A program made the translations under genes and the position numbers. A stretch of 64,000 nt of DNA from Mesomycoplasma ovipneumoniae. GTDB lineage: Bacteria > Bacillota_I > Bacilli_A > Mycoplasmatales > Metamycoplasmataceae. This document shows positions 1-10,892 of the stretch, in pieces (the first letter of the stretch is position 1; the number at the start of each line of letters is the position of its first letter). The notes under the pieces were generated by a model. That model searched no databases. It was not told where the DNA came from and saw only the letters and a program-made list of their open reading frames with translations. The DNA lies in the NCBI RefSeq assembly GCF_024758565.1, contig NZ_CP079199.1, forward strand, positions 421,001-485,000, given 5' to 3'.

Positions 1-290
1 ATATCTTGTTCGCCAAGGAATAAATATTTGTCACGTTTTCTTTGGGGTTGGTTATAAAACAGATTTAAGGCTGAAAAAGTACCATTTTTTGCATTAAATT
101 CTTCATAATGTTTTGCTAGTAAATTTAAAAAATAGTTAGAATTATAATTTTTCGGATTGTTAATTTCCTCATCTATATTAAAAATTTGTTTAGTAATAAA
201 ATGAATTAAATTTCCGCAGGAAGTTAAAAAAAATGCCGGAATTAAAAGGGTTGTTCCCAAAAATTTAGTAAGAATTAGTTTAGTTTTCAT
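1..290 (-). CDS. Lipoprotein, N-terminal part (runs off left edge)
   Basis: About 96 residues are visible, beginning MKTKLILTKFLG. A hydrophobic signal segment ends in a lipobox (FFLTSC), so the protein should be lipid-anchored on the outer face of the membrane. It is homologous along its visible length to the lipoprotein at 2874-4289: both share the NYFLNLLxKHYEE stretch. Its start codon overlaps the stop of the upstream protease by 11 nt in a different frame, so the two are probably co-transcribed and translationally coupled. The 3' end lies outside the window. The function is not recognisable; pairing with a subtilisin-like protease suggests a partner or inhibitor role, which is inference. 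Confidence 0.8.
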   Translation of the reverse strand, partial: MKTKLILTKFLGTTLLIPAFFLTSCGNLIHFITKQIFNIDEEINNPKNYNSNYFLNLLAKHYEEFNAKNGTFSALNLFYNQPQRKRDKYLFLGEQD

Positions 291-2361
291 TGTCTACCAA
301 ATAAGAAACAGCTAATTTGTCATCCACCGAATTTTCAAAAACAGAAGATCTATAATTTCAAACATTAATCCGATAATAACCAGATTCGTTTGACTTAAAA
401 TCTATTAATTCATCATTACCTAGGTCACTATTAGATGATGCAATAGTAACTCATTTGCCATATGAATTTAATTTTTGTAAGTAAAGATCATAATCAGAAA
501 CAATATTATTATTTTGTCGTTTTTTAGTTGCGTCTAATGACAATCATTGCTTGTTAAGATGATCTGATGATCACTTATGCATATCTGCTAGACCTAAACC
601 AACTGCAGTTTTAATAGGAATTGTAGGATTAAATAGTCCAGATACAACCCCGGTAATTGGGGGTAAAAATCACCATCAGCTAGGTATATTTTGCCCTATT
701 TTGTAGTCTTCCTTATTTTTTAGAATACCAGCATTAAACATTCAAGACAAAGAGGATTTAATTCGCTCATTTGAATTAACTCAAAACTTATCGCTAGTAA
801 AAATACTTTTGCCCACATTTTCCTTATTGCCGGAAATAAAAGCGGTGTTATCTACTGCTTTTTTCATTTTTTCAAAATCAGGGGTTCCAGCCCCATACTT
901 TTCATAATAACCATTCTTTTTTTTGACCAAACCAGTATGATTTGGACTTATTGCAGAAACAGAAAGAATCGATTTTATCGCCGGAATTCTATAATCATTA
1001 TAATCTAAATTTGGTTTTTCTCTTAAAAGTGTTGATATTAACCCAGTTACAATAGGGGCTGCAAAACTCGTTCCATGGATATATTGTTTGTTATTATCGG
1101 GTTCATTTTTATCATAAAAAATATTATAAATCAGCCCCGGGGCGACTACTAAGGGTTTAGCAAATTGCGAGTATTCATCACCAGTTTTAAAATTAGAATA
1201 AGGAGCTATTCTATTTCTTGCTATATTAAAACTATTAGAATTATCTTCAAGCGCTCCAACCACTATTGAATTTAGTGATAAGCTTTTATCATCAATTCAT
1301 GGATTATAACCAACTTTATTTTTGTCAGTTTCATCAGCGCTATTGCCTGCAGAAAACACATTAATTACACCATGTTTTCTTGCTAAGAAATCAAGCAAAT
1401 ACGTATTCTCGTTGTAGTCTTTAAAATCCGCTTTCCCATTTCCATAACTGTGATTTATTACTTTTACACCCTTAGTACCAACCATTCATTCGATTGCTTT
1501 TTGTCATTCAGCATTTGTTCGATATATTGATAAATACAAATCCGACTTTCTATCCACGCCTACTTTGCCACCTAAAATTAATGAAACTAGCGTTGAATGA
1601 GTTGGCTTTTTGTTTTGATCAGATCTATCTGAAACTAGATCGTTTATAGTTAATTGATTTTCATTAAAATATATATTGAAATTTGGGTCAAATTTGTCTA
1701 AAAATTCTATAGCACCAACCTTAGAGGTGATTTTATTTTGATTTTGTTTGTCTTTTGCTGCTTGTTTTTCAAAATTTACTATTGAAATATTTCTGCCTAA
1801 CGAGATTTTAAAAAGTCAATCATTAATATAATTATTATTTGACTGATAATTATTTAACTCATAACTATCATCAAACATTTCAACATATCTTGTTTGTACA
1901 TCTTTTTCTTCATTTTTATAAACAATAAATCTACTGATAGTAGAATTTTCTAAGGAATTTTTAACAAAAAATTCTCGATCATTTTCAGTATCAAAATAAA
2001 ACCAAACAATTGGCAACATTTCGCTGTATTTTGCTTCTTTATATTTTAAGTTTAACTTTTTAATTTTTTCTAAAAAATCAATATTAAAAGAAGTTATTTT
2101 TTTAGATTCAGTATCTAAAAAGTCAGGGTTTAATAATAATTTTAATTCAAAATTATTATCTAGATTTTTAACCTTTGACGATTTATTTAATTTTTTAATA
2201 AAAGGCTCTCTTACATCAATTTTATTACTAAAATTTGTAGAATATCAATACTGCTTATTATTATTTCAATTTATAAAGAATGAACTGTATATTAATGTAA
2301 TTGAAGTAAAACCAAACAAATATAAAGCAAATTTTTTAAACTTTTTAAATTTTTTAGTCAT
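280..2361 (-). CDS. Subtilisin-like (S8) serine protease, copy 1
   Basis: The protein is 693 residues when TGA is read as Trp. An N-terminal hydrophobic segment (about 11-30) suggests a membrane anchor or uncleaved signal. S8 motifs are His255 in THSTLVSL, the oxyanion Asn340 in VFSAGN and Ser432 in HGTSFAAP. The position that should hold the catalytic Asp reads VGAIEF, placing Glu219 there. The C-terminal part (about 560-690) resembles a beta-rich P-domain-like tail, but this is weak. The gene is a tandem paralogue of 4279-6258 and is followed by its own lipoprotein with an 11-nt overlap. It is probably a surface-associated protease. Confidence 0.87.
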
Positions 2362-2448
2362 AAAAACCAAACCTTATTATGAATTTTATTTTCTATCTAA
2401 CTTATATGAACTTAACAAATTTATAAATCATCTTTTTATTCATAATTA

Positions 2449-2476
2449 ATTATATCAAAAAATAGTCGTGATTCAA
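2449..2476 (-). promoter_or_regulatory. Promoter of protease copy 1
   Basis: On the minus strand TTGAAT and TATAAT are separated by 16 nt, about 90 nt upstream of the protease start. The same arrangement is preserved upstream of protease copy 2. Confidence 0.6.
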
Positions 2477-2498
2477 TAAAAGTTGTTATAAAAACTAA

Positions 2499-2750
2499 AT
2501 GTAAATTAGTAGAAAAAATTCATACAACTACTTTTTTATTAGCGATTTTGAGTGTAGTACTTTTGTTAATTTTTCTAGGGGGTGTTCATAATTTTGTGAT
2601 CTAAATATTTGGAATAGATGTGATTTTGCTTTCATATTTTAGTAAATCAGTAAAAAATTGTAATTAACTTTTATCAAAAAAATTAAAAAAGTACCTAAAA
2701 ACAGAGACTTTTTCAAGATTACCTCATCAAACTGGGAAAATTGGAAAAAA
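2499..2750 (+). repeat. Dispersed repeat R2, copy 1
   Basis: AT-rich non-coding repeat of about 250 bp found again at 6385, 18764 (partial), 23205 and 27868, always in the same orientation. Landmarks are TCTAAATATTTG, TTGTAATTAACTTT and a terminal AAACTGGGAAA motif. Here the end motif is degenerate. No gene is seen inside. Confidence 0.7.
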
Positions 2751-2783
2751 AATGCAAAATTGACATAAAGAGTTAATTTTGCA

Positions 2784-2862
2784 TGTATATGAAACAATTT
2801 AATAAGAAATTGGCAAAAAAGTTTGATAAGTCTATGAAAAATAAATCTGTACTAGCTCGTTC
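2784..2862 (+). mobile_element. Fossil fragment of the IS3-family transposase
   Basis: This stretch aligns by eye with 17573-17660 inside the transposase gene (shared TAAGAAATTGGCAAAAAA and the surrounding A-rich pattern). It is a decayed internal fragment with no reading frame left. It lies between R2 and the end of lipoprotein 2. Confidence 0.6.
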
Positions 2863-2873
2863 TTTTCATTTTT

Positions 2874-4289
2874 CTATTTTTGTAAATAATTTTTTATTAC
2901 TGATTCGAGTGTTTTAAGGCGATTAATTTTTTTATTAAAGACAATATTTTTTTCTTTTGGAACTACTAAAATTTGAAAGGCAAGTTTATTAAATTTTGAT
3001 GACGGGAAAAAACGCGTAAAAGCATCAAAACTATAATCTGAATGGCTAATAGGTTCTAAAAAAATATTGTTATTTTCTTCATTTGTAATGATTATATTTT
3101 CAAATTCTACTGTTGTTGATTTATTACCAGAATTTAAATAATAAGATTGAGGAGAACCATAGACAAACTTTTCTCATGTTTCATATATAAAAATATTTGA
3201 ATTTTTAAAGATATCTTCTAGCTTTTTTCCACTAAATACTTTTGTTTCAAAATCATTTATAAATTCTTTTTCATCTATCTTTAAACTTGGATCCAATTTT
3301 GAAATACGATTAATTATTTTATCTTTAAATTCTTCTAAATTTTTTATTATCGCATGTTTATTTTCGAAAAAATTATTGACTCAAGGGTCGAGTTTTTCAG
3401 CAACTTTATCGTAGGGTTGCTTTAATTTAAAAAATTGAATTTTATTTTTCTTTTGGATAGACTTAATTTCATCGAAAATATCATAAAATGCTTTATTTTT
3501 TAAATAATTCGGAAGTAAATACCTTTTTTCAAGATCATGATAAATTTTTCTAGTTTTATTTACTAAAGTTTCTGCGTCAGCTTTATTAAAATCATAGTGA
3601 AAATAAATTTTTCGATCTTTGGGATATAAAACAACGGTAAAATATGGATTAAAAACTGGCTCAATCCCCAAATTCGTATACTGAATATAATGAATATCTT
3701 TTGCTCGAAAAGGAGTCATATTTATATAGTGATCCTCTTTATCGTCAAAATAATAATGTCTAGCCGATAATAGACTTTTTTCGCCAAAATGTTCCATAAT
3801 TAAAATATTGTTGTTCTTAAGTGTTTCTTCTATTGTTGTACCATTTAGAAATTTTTCTTCAAATTCTTTTTTTATTGAAGCATCACTAACAAAACGATCT
3901 ATATTGGCGTCTTTTGTAATTTCTTTGGATTTGTCAACTATATTTTTTTGAAATTCTTCAAGAGTATAAATATCAATTGAGTTTTTATTACCAAGAAAAT
4001 AATTTCGGCTTCGATTTTGGGCTACATTGCTATCTTTATTTTCTTTTTGCAAGGAATAGAAAAAATTTAATGGCGAAAATGTCGCCCTTTTTACATTGTT
4101 CTCTTCATAATGTTTATCTAATAGATTTAAAAAATAATCTCCACTATATTTATGATTATCTTCATCTAGGCTTGGTAGACTTGGTTTAGTAGTGGTGAAA
4201 TTAAAAAATTGACCACATGAACTCAAAAAAACTGGCAAAGTTAAGGAACTTATAACTATAAATTTACTAAAAAAATATTTAATTTTCAT
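2874..4289 (-). CDS. Lipoprotein, partner of protease copy 2
   Basis: 471 residues from the ATG at 4289; an in-frame ATG 21 nt upstream would precede the signal sequence and is less likely. The signal peptide ends in the lipobox FLSSC, followed by a polar mature domain. One TGA is read as Trp (KLDPWVNNFF). Two internally similar segments (about 70-200 and 320-460) contain IxExF and EHFGEK/YETWEKF-like blocks, so the mature protein may be an internal duplication. It overlaps the upstream protease by 11 nt. The partial gene at 1-290 is its paralogue. No known family is recognised. Confidence 0.82.
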
Positions 4290-6258
4290 TATGCACCAAA
4301 TATGAAGCAACTAATCTGTCATCCTCCGAATTTTCAAAAACGGAAGATCTATAATTTTTAACATAAATACGATAATAGGCAGATTCGTTTGACTTAAAAT
4401 CTATTAATTCATCGTTGCTCAGGATGCTATTAGATCTTGCAACATCAACTCAATCGCCATTTGAATTTAATTTTTGTAAGTAAAGATCATAATCTGAAAC
4501 AAAAGTACCACCTTGTCGTTTTTTTGTTGCCTCTAATGGTAATCAATCGCCGGTAACATTTCTGGTAATTGCCGGTAAAAATCACCATCAGCTAGATGTA
4601 TTTTGGCTTTTTTCGTTATTTTTTAGCAAACCAGCGTTAAAATTTCAAGACAAAGAGGTTTTAACTCGCTCATTTGAATTAACTCAGAACCTATTGCCAG
4701 TAAAAATAACTTCGCCCTCATTTTCTTTATTGCCGAAAATATAACTAGTATTTTCTACTGCTTCTTTCATTTTTTCAAAATCAGGGGTTCCAGCCCCATA
4801 TTTTTCATAATAACCACTATCTTTTTTATCCAAATCAATATGATTTGGACTTATTGCAGAAACAGAAAGAAGGGATTTTATTGCCGGAACTCTAAAATCA
4901 TCACGAACAAAAATTATTTCTCTTAAAAGTGTTGATATTAGTCCGGTTACAATAGGCGCTGCATAACTAGTTCCACTTACATATTTTTTGCTTTGACCGG
5001 ATTGATTTTTATCATCAAGAACATTATAAATCTGACCTGGAGCTACTAATAAGGGCTTAGCAAATTGCAAGTATTGATCACCAGTTTTAAAATTAGAATA
5101 AGGTGCTATTTCATTTTTTGGAATATTAGAATTACTAGAATTATCTTGGAGGGCACCAACTACTATTGAATTTAGTGACAAGCTTCTATCATCAATTCAT
5201 GGATTATAATCAGATTTATTTTTGCCAAATTCATGCTTGTCAATTTTATCAGCACCATTACCTGCAGCAAAGACATTAATTACGCCATATTTTCTTGCTA
5301 AAAAATCAAGTAAATATGCATTTTCGTTGTAGTCTTTAAAATCAACAAACTTATTTCCATAACTATGATTTATTATCCTTACATTATTAGTAGCCATTCA
5401 TTCGATTGCTTTGTGTCATTCAGCATCTGTTTTAAATATTGATAAATACAAATCCGACTTTTTATCAACACCTGTCTTGCCGCCTAAAATTAATGAGACT
5501 AGCGTTGAATGATATGGTTTTTCTGCTTGCTTAGGTCTATTTGAGACTAGATCGTTTATAGTTAATTGATTTTCATTAAAATATATATTAAAATTTGAGT
5601 TAAATTTGTCTAAAAATTCTATAGCACCAACCTTTGAGGTGGTCTTATCTTGATTTTCACTGTCTTTTGCTGCTTGTTTTTGAAAATTTACTATTGAAAT
5701 ATTTTTATTTAATGACTCGCTAAAAAGTGAGTGATAATTATCATTATTATTTAACGGATTATTATCATCAATAATTTCAACATGTCCTGTTTGTTTGTCT
5801 TTTTCTTCATTTTTATAAACAATAAATCGACTGATAGTAGAATTTTTTAAGGAATTTTTAACAAAAAATTCTCGATCATTTTCAGTTTCAAAATAAAACC
5901 AGACAATTGGCAACATTTGGCTGTATTTTGTTTCTTTATATCTTAAGTTTAACTTCTTCATTTTTTCTAAAAAGTCAATATTAAAAGAAGTTATTTTTTC
6001 AGGATCAGTATCTAAAAAGTCAGGGTCTAATAATAATTTTAATTCAAAATTATTATCTAGGCTTTCAACCCTTGACGATTTATTTAATTTTTTAATAAAA
6101 GGTTCCCTTACATCGATTTTATTACTAAAGTTTGTAGAATACCAATATTGCTTATTATTATTTCAATTTATAAGCAGCGAACTGTATATTAATGGAATTG
6201 AAGCAAAACCAGACAAATATAAGGCAAACTTTTTAATTTTTTTAAATTTTTTAACCAT
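4279..6258 (-). CDS. Subtilisin-like (S8) serine protease, copy 2
   Basis: 659 residues with TGA read as Trp. It is clearly paralogous to 280-2361 over its whole length but lacks a segment of roughly 30 residues near residue 600 that copy 1 has (TAVGLGLADMHKW region). His250 (YHSTLVSL), the oxyanion Asn in VFAAGN and Ser431 (GTSYAAP) are present. The Asp position again reads VGAIEF. An N-terminal hydrophobic segment is present. The gene is co-directional and overlaps with its lipoprotein. The preserved promoter and partner indicate duplication of the whole two-gene unit. Confidence 0.87.
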
Positions 6259-6332
6259 AAAAACCAAATCTTATCTTCTATCTAATCTATATCAAGTAAG
6301 AAATTTCTAAACTATCTTTTTATTCTTAATTA

Positions 6333-6360
6333 ATTATACCAAAAAATAGTTGTGATTCAA
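6333..6360 (-). promoter_or_regulatory. Promoter of protease copy 2
   Basis: TTGAAT, 16 nt, TATAAT on the minus strand, matching the promoter at 2449-2476 and about 75 nt upstream of the start codon. Confidence 0.6.
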
Positions 6361-6384
6361 TAAAAGTTGTTATAAAAACTAAAA

Positions 6385-6631
6385 AAAAATTAATAGAAAA
6401 AAATCAGGCAACTAGTTTTTACCAGTAATTTTAATTGCAACGCCTTTGTTAATTTTTCTTCGGGAGTGTTCATAATTTTGTGATCTAAATATTTGAAATA
6501 GGTATAATTTTTACTTTAATATCCTAATAAATCGCTAATAAAAATTGTAATTAACTTTTGCCAAAAATTTAAAAAAGCACCTAAAACCATGATACTTTTT
6601 TAAAATTACCTTATGAAACTGGGAAACTCGG
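6385..6631 (+). repeat. Dispersed repeat R2, copy 2
   Basis: Same family as 2499-2750. It ends in AAACTGGGAAACTCGGG, which forms a near-palindrome with the CCGAGTTTGTTAGTTT end of the adjacent R1 element 10 bp away. The shared end motif links the R1 and R2 families. Confidence 0.7.
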
Positions 6632-6640
6632 GAAAAAAAT

Positions 6641-7279
6641 CCGAGTTTGTTAGTTTGAGGGCAAACACGAAAAATGACTATCAAAGCCAAAACACTGAAT
6701 TTTAAATCTGACACTCACGAAAGAAAAAAACACTTATTAATCAAATAAAGCAAACCAAAAAAGCTAAAATTTTAACTTAAAAAGCAAAATTTTGGAATTT
6801 TTAAACTACTTTTTTAGTTTAAAACACTGACAAAAATCATAAAAAATACAACTACAATTTAAACTCAATATAAATAGAAAACTCGTTTTTATTTATATTG
6901 AGCCTAAAAAAATATGTGAAGTTTTGAAAGAGCCATAATCAAAAGCCATAAATTTGTAGATTTCTAAACGGGTAAATTTAAGGCATTCCATCATATTTAA
7001 AAATATAATGGATAATTCGCATTTTCTGATTTTTTTATGGCAAAAACATAACTAATTCCCCCTTAATTCAATATCAAAATTTATTAATTCATTCTTAGTG
7101 CCACTTATTATAACACAATTTTATTTTAGACCAAACATTTTTTTTTTTTTTTGCAAAAGACTAATTTTAAAATATTAAAAATTAAGTTTTTAGCGTCAAA
7201 AATACCCGTAAATCCGGGTGTTTTTTCATATTTAGATCCACTAAAAAGTGAATTTTTGCCTTAAAACTGGCAAACTCGG
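6641..7279 (-). repeat. R1 element, full-length copy a
   Basis: About 640 bp bounded by imperfect inverted ends: CCGAGTTTGTTAGTTT at the low-coordinate end and AAACTGGCAAACTCGGG at the high-coordinate end. Read on the minus strand it contains a small terminator-like hairpin (ACCCG/CGGGT), an A15 tract, a TATAAT promoter, a structured RNA and a terminator. It is the only R1 copy in this orientation, and it is a close inverted partner of the copy at 63246-63883. Confidence 0.72.
6862..7100 (-). ncRNA. Predicted R1 small RNA, copy a
   Basis: Transcript predicted from TATAAT at 7107-7112 (minus strand), with TTGGTC 16 nt upstream and A15 before that, to a terminator stem at 6864-6902. Three stem-loops are visible. 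In this copy the terminator arms read CTCAATATAAATA and TATTTATATTGAG, whereas copy c has CTCAATGCAAATA and TATTTGCATTGAG: two base pairs changed in a compensatory way. A strong SD-like AAGGGGG precedes a four-codon ORF (M-F-L-P-stop). Confidence 0.5.
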
Positions 7280-7289
7280 GATTTTATTT

Positions 7290-7510
7290 TTCTTCACTTC
7301 TTTTAGTTCTGATAGTTTAATTCCACTTTTCTTTAGTGTTTTATTTTCCCTGTTTTAGCTGTTCTTCTATACTTAATTTTATTTTTTTCTTGTTTTCTGT
7401 TTTCTTCTTGTCTACTTTCAATCTCTGATTTTAGCTTTTGTAATTCAGTTTTAGTTTCCACAATTCTTCTTCTTTTGAATTTTGAGCATAGAAAAAGCGA
7501 CTAAGATTTT
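7290..7510 (-). pseudogene. Coiled-coil gene remnant
   Basis: On the minus strand a highly charged reading frame without a start codon reads TELQKLKSEIESRQEENRK and ends in a stop near 7330. It looks like the tail of a Lys/Glu-rich coiled-coil protein. It lies downstream of the fused R-M gene and may mark the edge of the first R-M island. No family is assigned. Confidence 0.3.
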
Positions 7511-7516
7511 TATTTC

Positions 7517-9655
7517 TTAACCGCCTTTAGTATTGTTTTTTTCTTTTTTTGTTAATAAATCATTCCAAGCTATTTTGTGTTCTGCATTTATTTCTGGATG
7601 AGTTTGTATGTTATGAATATACCTTTCCATAAATAAATCCGTATTATCTAACAATCTTAAATAATATTTTAAGGTCGGAAATACACCATTTATAATTACT
7701 TGACAACCATGTTCAGTTTTGATTTTTTCAACTAAATCATGAATTATTTCTAATTCATCATCTTTAGGAGCCAATGTACTTAATATATAATACCTTTGTA
7801 TTGTTGTATTACAAAACTTTTTATAGGCATCATCTACCATTATATAGTCTGGTGCTATATCAAACTTTACTTCTACAACTTCATATAAACTTCCATCGTT
7901 GTTTATAACTACAATATCGCCAGCATTTCCACTACTTCTATCAGAACTATAATGAGATGATATTTGCTGTAAAAATTTATCGTCAAATCTTTTTAACTCT
8001 TTAGTTATACATTCATACACACTGTATAGTGCAACTACTGGCAATATGGAAGCTCCTCTACTTTTATAACTATAATAAAAATGTTTTTCTAACAAATCTA
8101 TTATCTCATTTATACTCAAACTCGATTCTCTTTCTACCGGGTTTATCACTCTAACAGATTTAAGTTCCCTTGCTTTTATGCTTAAATGAAAGATTCCCAT
8201 TAAATAATTTTGTGGTTTAGCCCCATTCTCTTCTATATCATTTAAAATCTTTAAGAAAGCGTCTTTAACCACTTTATTATTTATCTTACCTGGAAAATCT
8301 AAGTTGTATGGTATATTCTGTTCAAGACTTCTTGTGAACCATCCTGACTCTTTCATTGCTCCTAAGAACTGCTTCTGTTTCATAAATGGAGTAATGTATT
8401 TAGTATCAAAACTTCTTCCGCTATAACCATTCTCCATATTTGCCTGATGTAATCTAATATCTTGTTCTATATGCAAACATTTATATACTAAACTTGTAAC
8501 TAAGACAGTATATACACCTTTTAAGGTTTCCTGTTTTTCAACAATTGACTTAATATAATTTTTCTGAGTATCTGTTAAATCAATTTCATCTAAGGACTTA
8601 ATTGACAAACTATCATTATATGTTTTTTCTAAAAACTCACTCACATTCACTACATTGCCCTCACTTTCCTTCCAAAATTGATTTATTACTTCTTTAGCAA
8701 CATTTCTTATCATTGGTACACAAACGCTATTCCCTATTCTTTCATACAATTTTGCTTTTGTCCCGACCTTTATAAAGTCATTTGGAAATCCCATAAACTT
8801 ATAACATTCATTAAGTGTCAGTTTTCTAACTTTACCATCAACATAAATAAAATATCTTCCGCTTTGCTCTTGAGAAGTAATTGTTGGATGTATTCCTTTA
8901 GCAGAATAAATTCTGTTTGGTTGTTTATGAACTCTTGATAAATATTTTGTTCCCTCTCTAACTCCAATTGTGCGAATTTTTTTATTTCGATACCCACAAA
9001 AAATAAGCCCTGATTTTTGCTTCTTAATTCTTTCTGTTTCTATTAAAGTGTAGTCTGTTTCTTCTAAGTATTCAAACTCACCCTGTTTATCAAGAAATTC
9101 ATACATTGAACTTACTTTATGTTTCTGTATATCACTAAAATCAAATACCTTACCCTCTTTATTTCCAATTATTATTATTCTTTCTCTATTTTGAGGTACA
9201 CCAAAATCTTTAGCATTCAAAACTTTATATGAAACAGAATATCCTAATTCATTCAAAGTTTTTATCATTATAAATAGAGTATTTCCTTTATCGTGTTTTT
9301 CTAAATTTTGAACATTTTCTAAAATAAATGCTTTAGGTTCTTTTTCCTTTAATACTCTGCAAATATCGAAAAACAAAGTTCCTCTTGCTCTGTCCTCAAA
9401 ACCTTTTTGCTTTCCACTAATTGAAAAAGCTTGACAAGGAAATCCTGCACAAAGAATATCGAAATTAGGCAATGTTTCTGGATTTAATTGTGTAATATCA
9501 CATTTAGAATTATCGCCAAAATTAGCTTTGTACATTTCTATTGCGTGTTCGTCTACTTCGCTACTAAATACACATTCTAATCCCAACTCTTCAAGCGCTA
9601 ACCTGAATCCGCCTATTCCTGAAAATAAATCTATAAATTTAAGATTCTTACTCAT
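7517..9655 (-). CDS. Type II R-M fusion: C5-cytosine methyltransferase plus PD-(D/E)XK-like domain
   Basis: 712 residues. Residues 1-328 form a complete C5 methyltransferase: FSGIGG (11-16), catalytic Cys74 in GFPCQAFS, ENV (113-115), QNRER (155-159) and GNSV (308-311). Residues 335-712 form a separate domain with D580 and E595-V-K597 in the spacing of a PD-(D/E)XK nuclease site, plus a conserved-looking block with SGRSFDTKYITPF. It may be related to SacI-type nucleases, but that is a guess. Fusion would couple methylation and cleavage in one chain. All Trp codons are TGG, unlike resident genes, which suggests recent import. The start follows GGAG, 3 nt after the regulator remnant. Confidence 0.85.
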   Translation of the reverse strand: MSKNLKFIDLFSGIGGFRLALEELGLECVFSSEVDEHAIEMYKANFGDNSKCDITQLNPETLPNFDILCAGFPCQAFSISGKQKGFEDRARGTLFFDICRVLKEKEPKAFILENVQNLEKHDKGNTLFIMIKTLNELGYSVSYKVLNAKDFGVPQNRERIIIIGNKEGKVFDFSDIQKHKVSSMYEFLDKQGEFEYLEETDYTLIETERIKKQKSGLIFCGYRNKKIRTIGVREGTKYLSRVHKQPNRIYSAKGIHPTITSQEQSGRYFIYVDGKVRKLTLNECYKFMGFPNDFIKVGTKAKLYERIGNSVCVPMIRNVAKEVINQFWKESEGNVVNVSEFLEKTYNDSLSIKSLDEIDLTDTQKNYIKSIVEKQETLKGVYTVLVTSLVYKCLHIEQDIRLHQANMENGYSGRSFDTKYITPFMKQKQFLGAMKESGWFTRSLEQNIPYNLDFPGKINNKVVKDAFLKILNDIEENGAKPQNYLMGIFHLSIKARELKSVRVINPVERESSLSINEIIDLLEKHFYYSYKSRGASILPVVALYSVYECITKELKRFDDKFLQQISSHYSSDRSSGNAGDIVVINNDGSLYEVVEVKFDIAPDYIMVDDAYKKFCNTTIQRYYILSTLAPKDDELEIIHDLVEKIKTEHGCQVIINGVFPTLKYYLRLLDNTDLFMERYIHNIQTHPEINAEHKIAWNDLLTKKEKNNTKGG

Positions 9656-9656
9656 T

Positions 9657-9832
9657 TTAAATCTCCGTATCCCTAATTATTTCAACCACTTCTTTAATTT
9701 TACAATCTAGTGCGGCACATATTTTTACTATCGTTTCTAAACTTACACTTTCATCTTTTCCCATTCTAGCTACAATATTGCTGCTAATACCAGAAGCTTT
9801 TTTCAAAATCTTCTTGTGAAATAAAATCTAAC
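9657..9832 (-). pseudogene. XRE-type regulator remnant (frameshifted, 5'-truncated)
   Basis: The C-terminal 45-50 residues of an XRE helix-turn-helix are readable (GISSNIVARMGKDES followed by VSLETIVKICAALDC). Just upstream, in another frame, FISQEDFEK continues the same domain, so one extra A in a run of six A residues broke the frame. The first helix is missing because the methyltransferase stop lies there. The intact relative is the 66-residue regulator at 37078-37278, which occupies a similar place in the second R-M island. A short product from TTG at 9806 is possible but unlikely to bind DNA. Confidence 0.6.
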
Positions 9833-10861
9833 TTATAAATTTCTATATCTAATTTCCTCTAACTTCTCCAATATTTTTAAACCTACTTCTTTTGCTAAAT
9901 TACAAGGAACTGCATTTCCTACTTGCTTGTATTGTGAAGACATTGGCCCTGTAAATATCCATTCATCTGGAAAAGATTGTATTCTAGCATTTTCTCTGAC
10001 GGTGAATGGTCTAGTCTCTGTTGGATGACATCTATCGGTTTGTTTCATTTGGGGTGTAGTTAAAACTGTTAATGACGGCTCATCTAAACTCAATCTCCTT
10101 AGTATTCCTGTTCTTCCACCGCCCATATACCAACAAGACTTCATATACTTTTTAGCTATATCCTCGGGAATATCTCTTCAATATCCCCCTGGAGGAACTA
10201 ATGAAAAAATATCTTCTTTTGTTTTTGAATACTTGGCGCCTAGACTACTAGGAACATCTTGTAAAATATCCGATAATACTGGTTTATATTCATATTTTGA
10301 AGGATAGACAAATTCTTTATCATTAACTAAATCATTTCTTATGCCAACGACAATTAATCGTTCTCTTTTCTGAGCAACACCATAGTCTCAAGCATTTAAT
10401 ACCTCGTAGAATATTTTATATCCCTCTTGCTCAAAAATATTAATAATTGTTTTGAATGTTCTCCCCTTATCGTGAGATAAAAGTCCCTTTACATTTTCAA
10501 ACAACAACATTTTAGGTTGCAATTTATTTAAAAACACTGCATAGTGATAAAACATTGTACCCCTAACATCCTCAAGTCCTAATCTTTTACCAGCATAACT
10601 AAAACTTTGGCAAGGTACCCCACCAGATAATAAATCTAATTCTCCTTTTTTTATGTTAAATTCTTTTTCTAAATCTTTCTTAGCAACAATCTCTATATCT
10701 TCACAAATAACATTCCATTTTGGTCTGTTAGCTTTTAGTGTACTGACAGCATATTTGTCATTTTCAACTAATCCGATGTGCTTAAATCCCGCCTGCTCTA
10801 ACCCTAGCGCCAATCCTCCTGCGCCTGCAAAAAGTTCAATACTTGTATACTCACTATTCAT
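9833..10861 (-). CDS. C5-cytosine DNA methyltransferase (type II)
   Basis: 342 residues with two TGA codons read as Trp (in VLNAWDYGV and GYWRDI). Motifs: FAGAGG (11-16), catalytic Cys84 in GGVPCQSFS, FENV (121-124), QKRER, a target-recognition region containing the TVLTTPQMKQTDRCH stretch, and the C-terminal QVGNAVP motif. The length is normal and it looks active. It mixes TGG and TGA for Trp, so it has partly adapted to the mycoplasma code, unlike the downstream fused R-M gene. It is the first gene of the minus-strand R-M island, with SD AGGGGATC. It probably protects the site cut by the downstream fusion or one strand of it. Confidence 0.87.
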
Positions 10862-10892
10862 TAACAGATCCCCTGTCTTTTTATCTTATTTA

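Noticed and set aside
3977..4189. Plus-strand open frame inside lipoprotein 2.
   Set aside because: Shadow of the minus-strand gene; no SD and no family features. The same reasoning removes the plus-strand frames antisense to B genes.
7138..7152. Poly-T run as a plus-strand terminator.
   Set aside because: No stem precedes it on the plus strand; the same run is the A-tract of the R1 promoter on the minus strand and is conserved in all copies.
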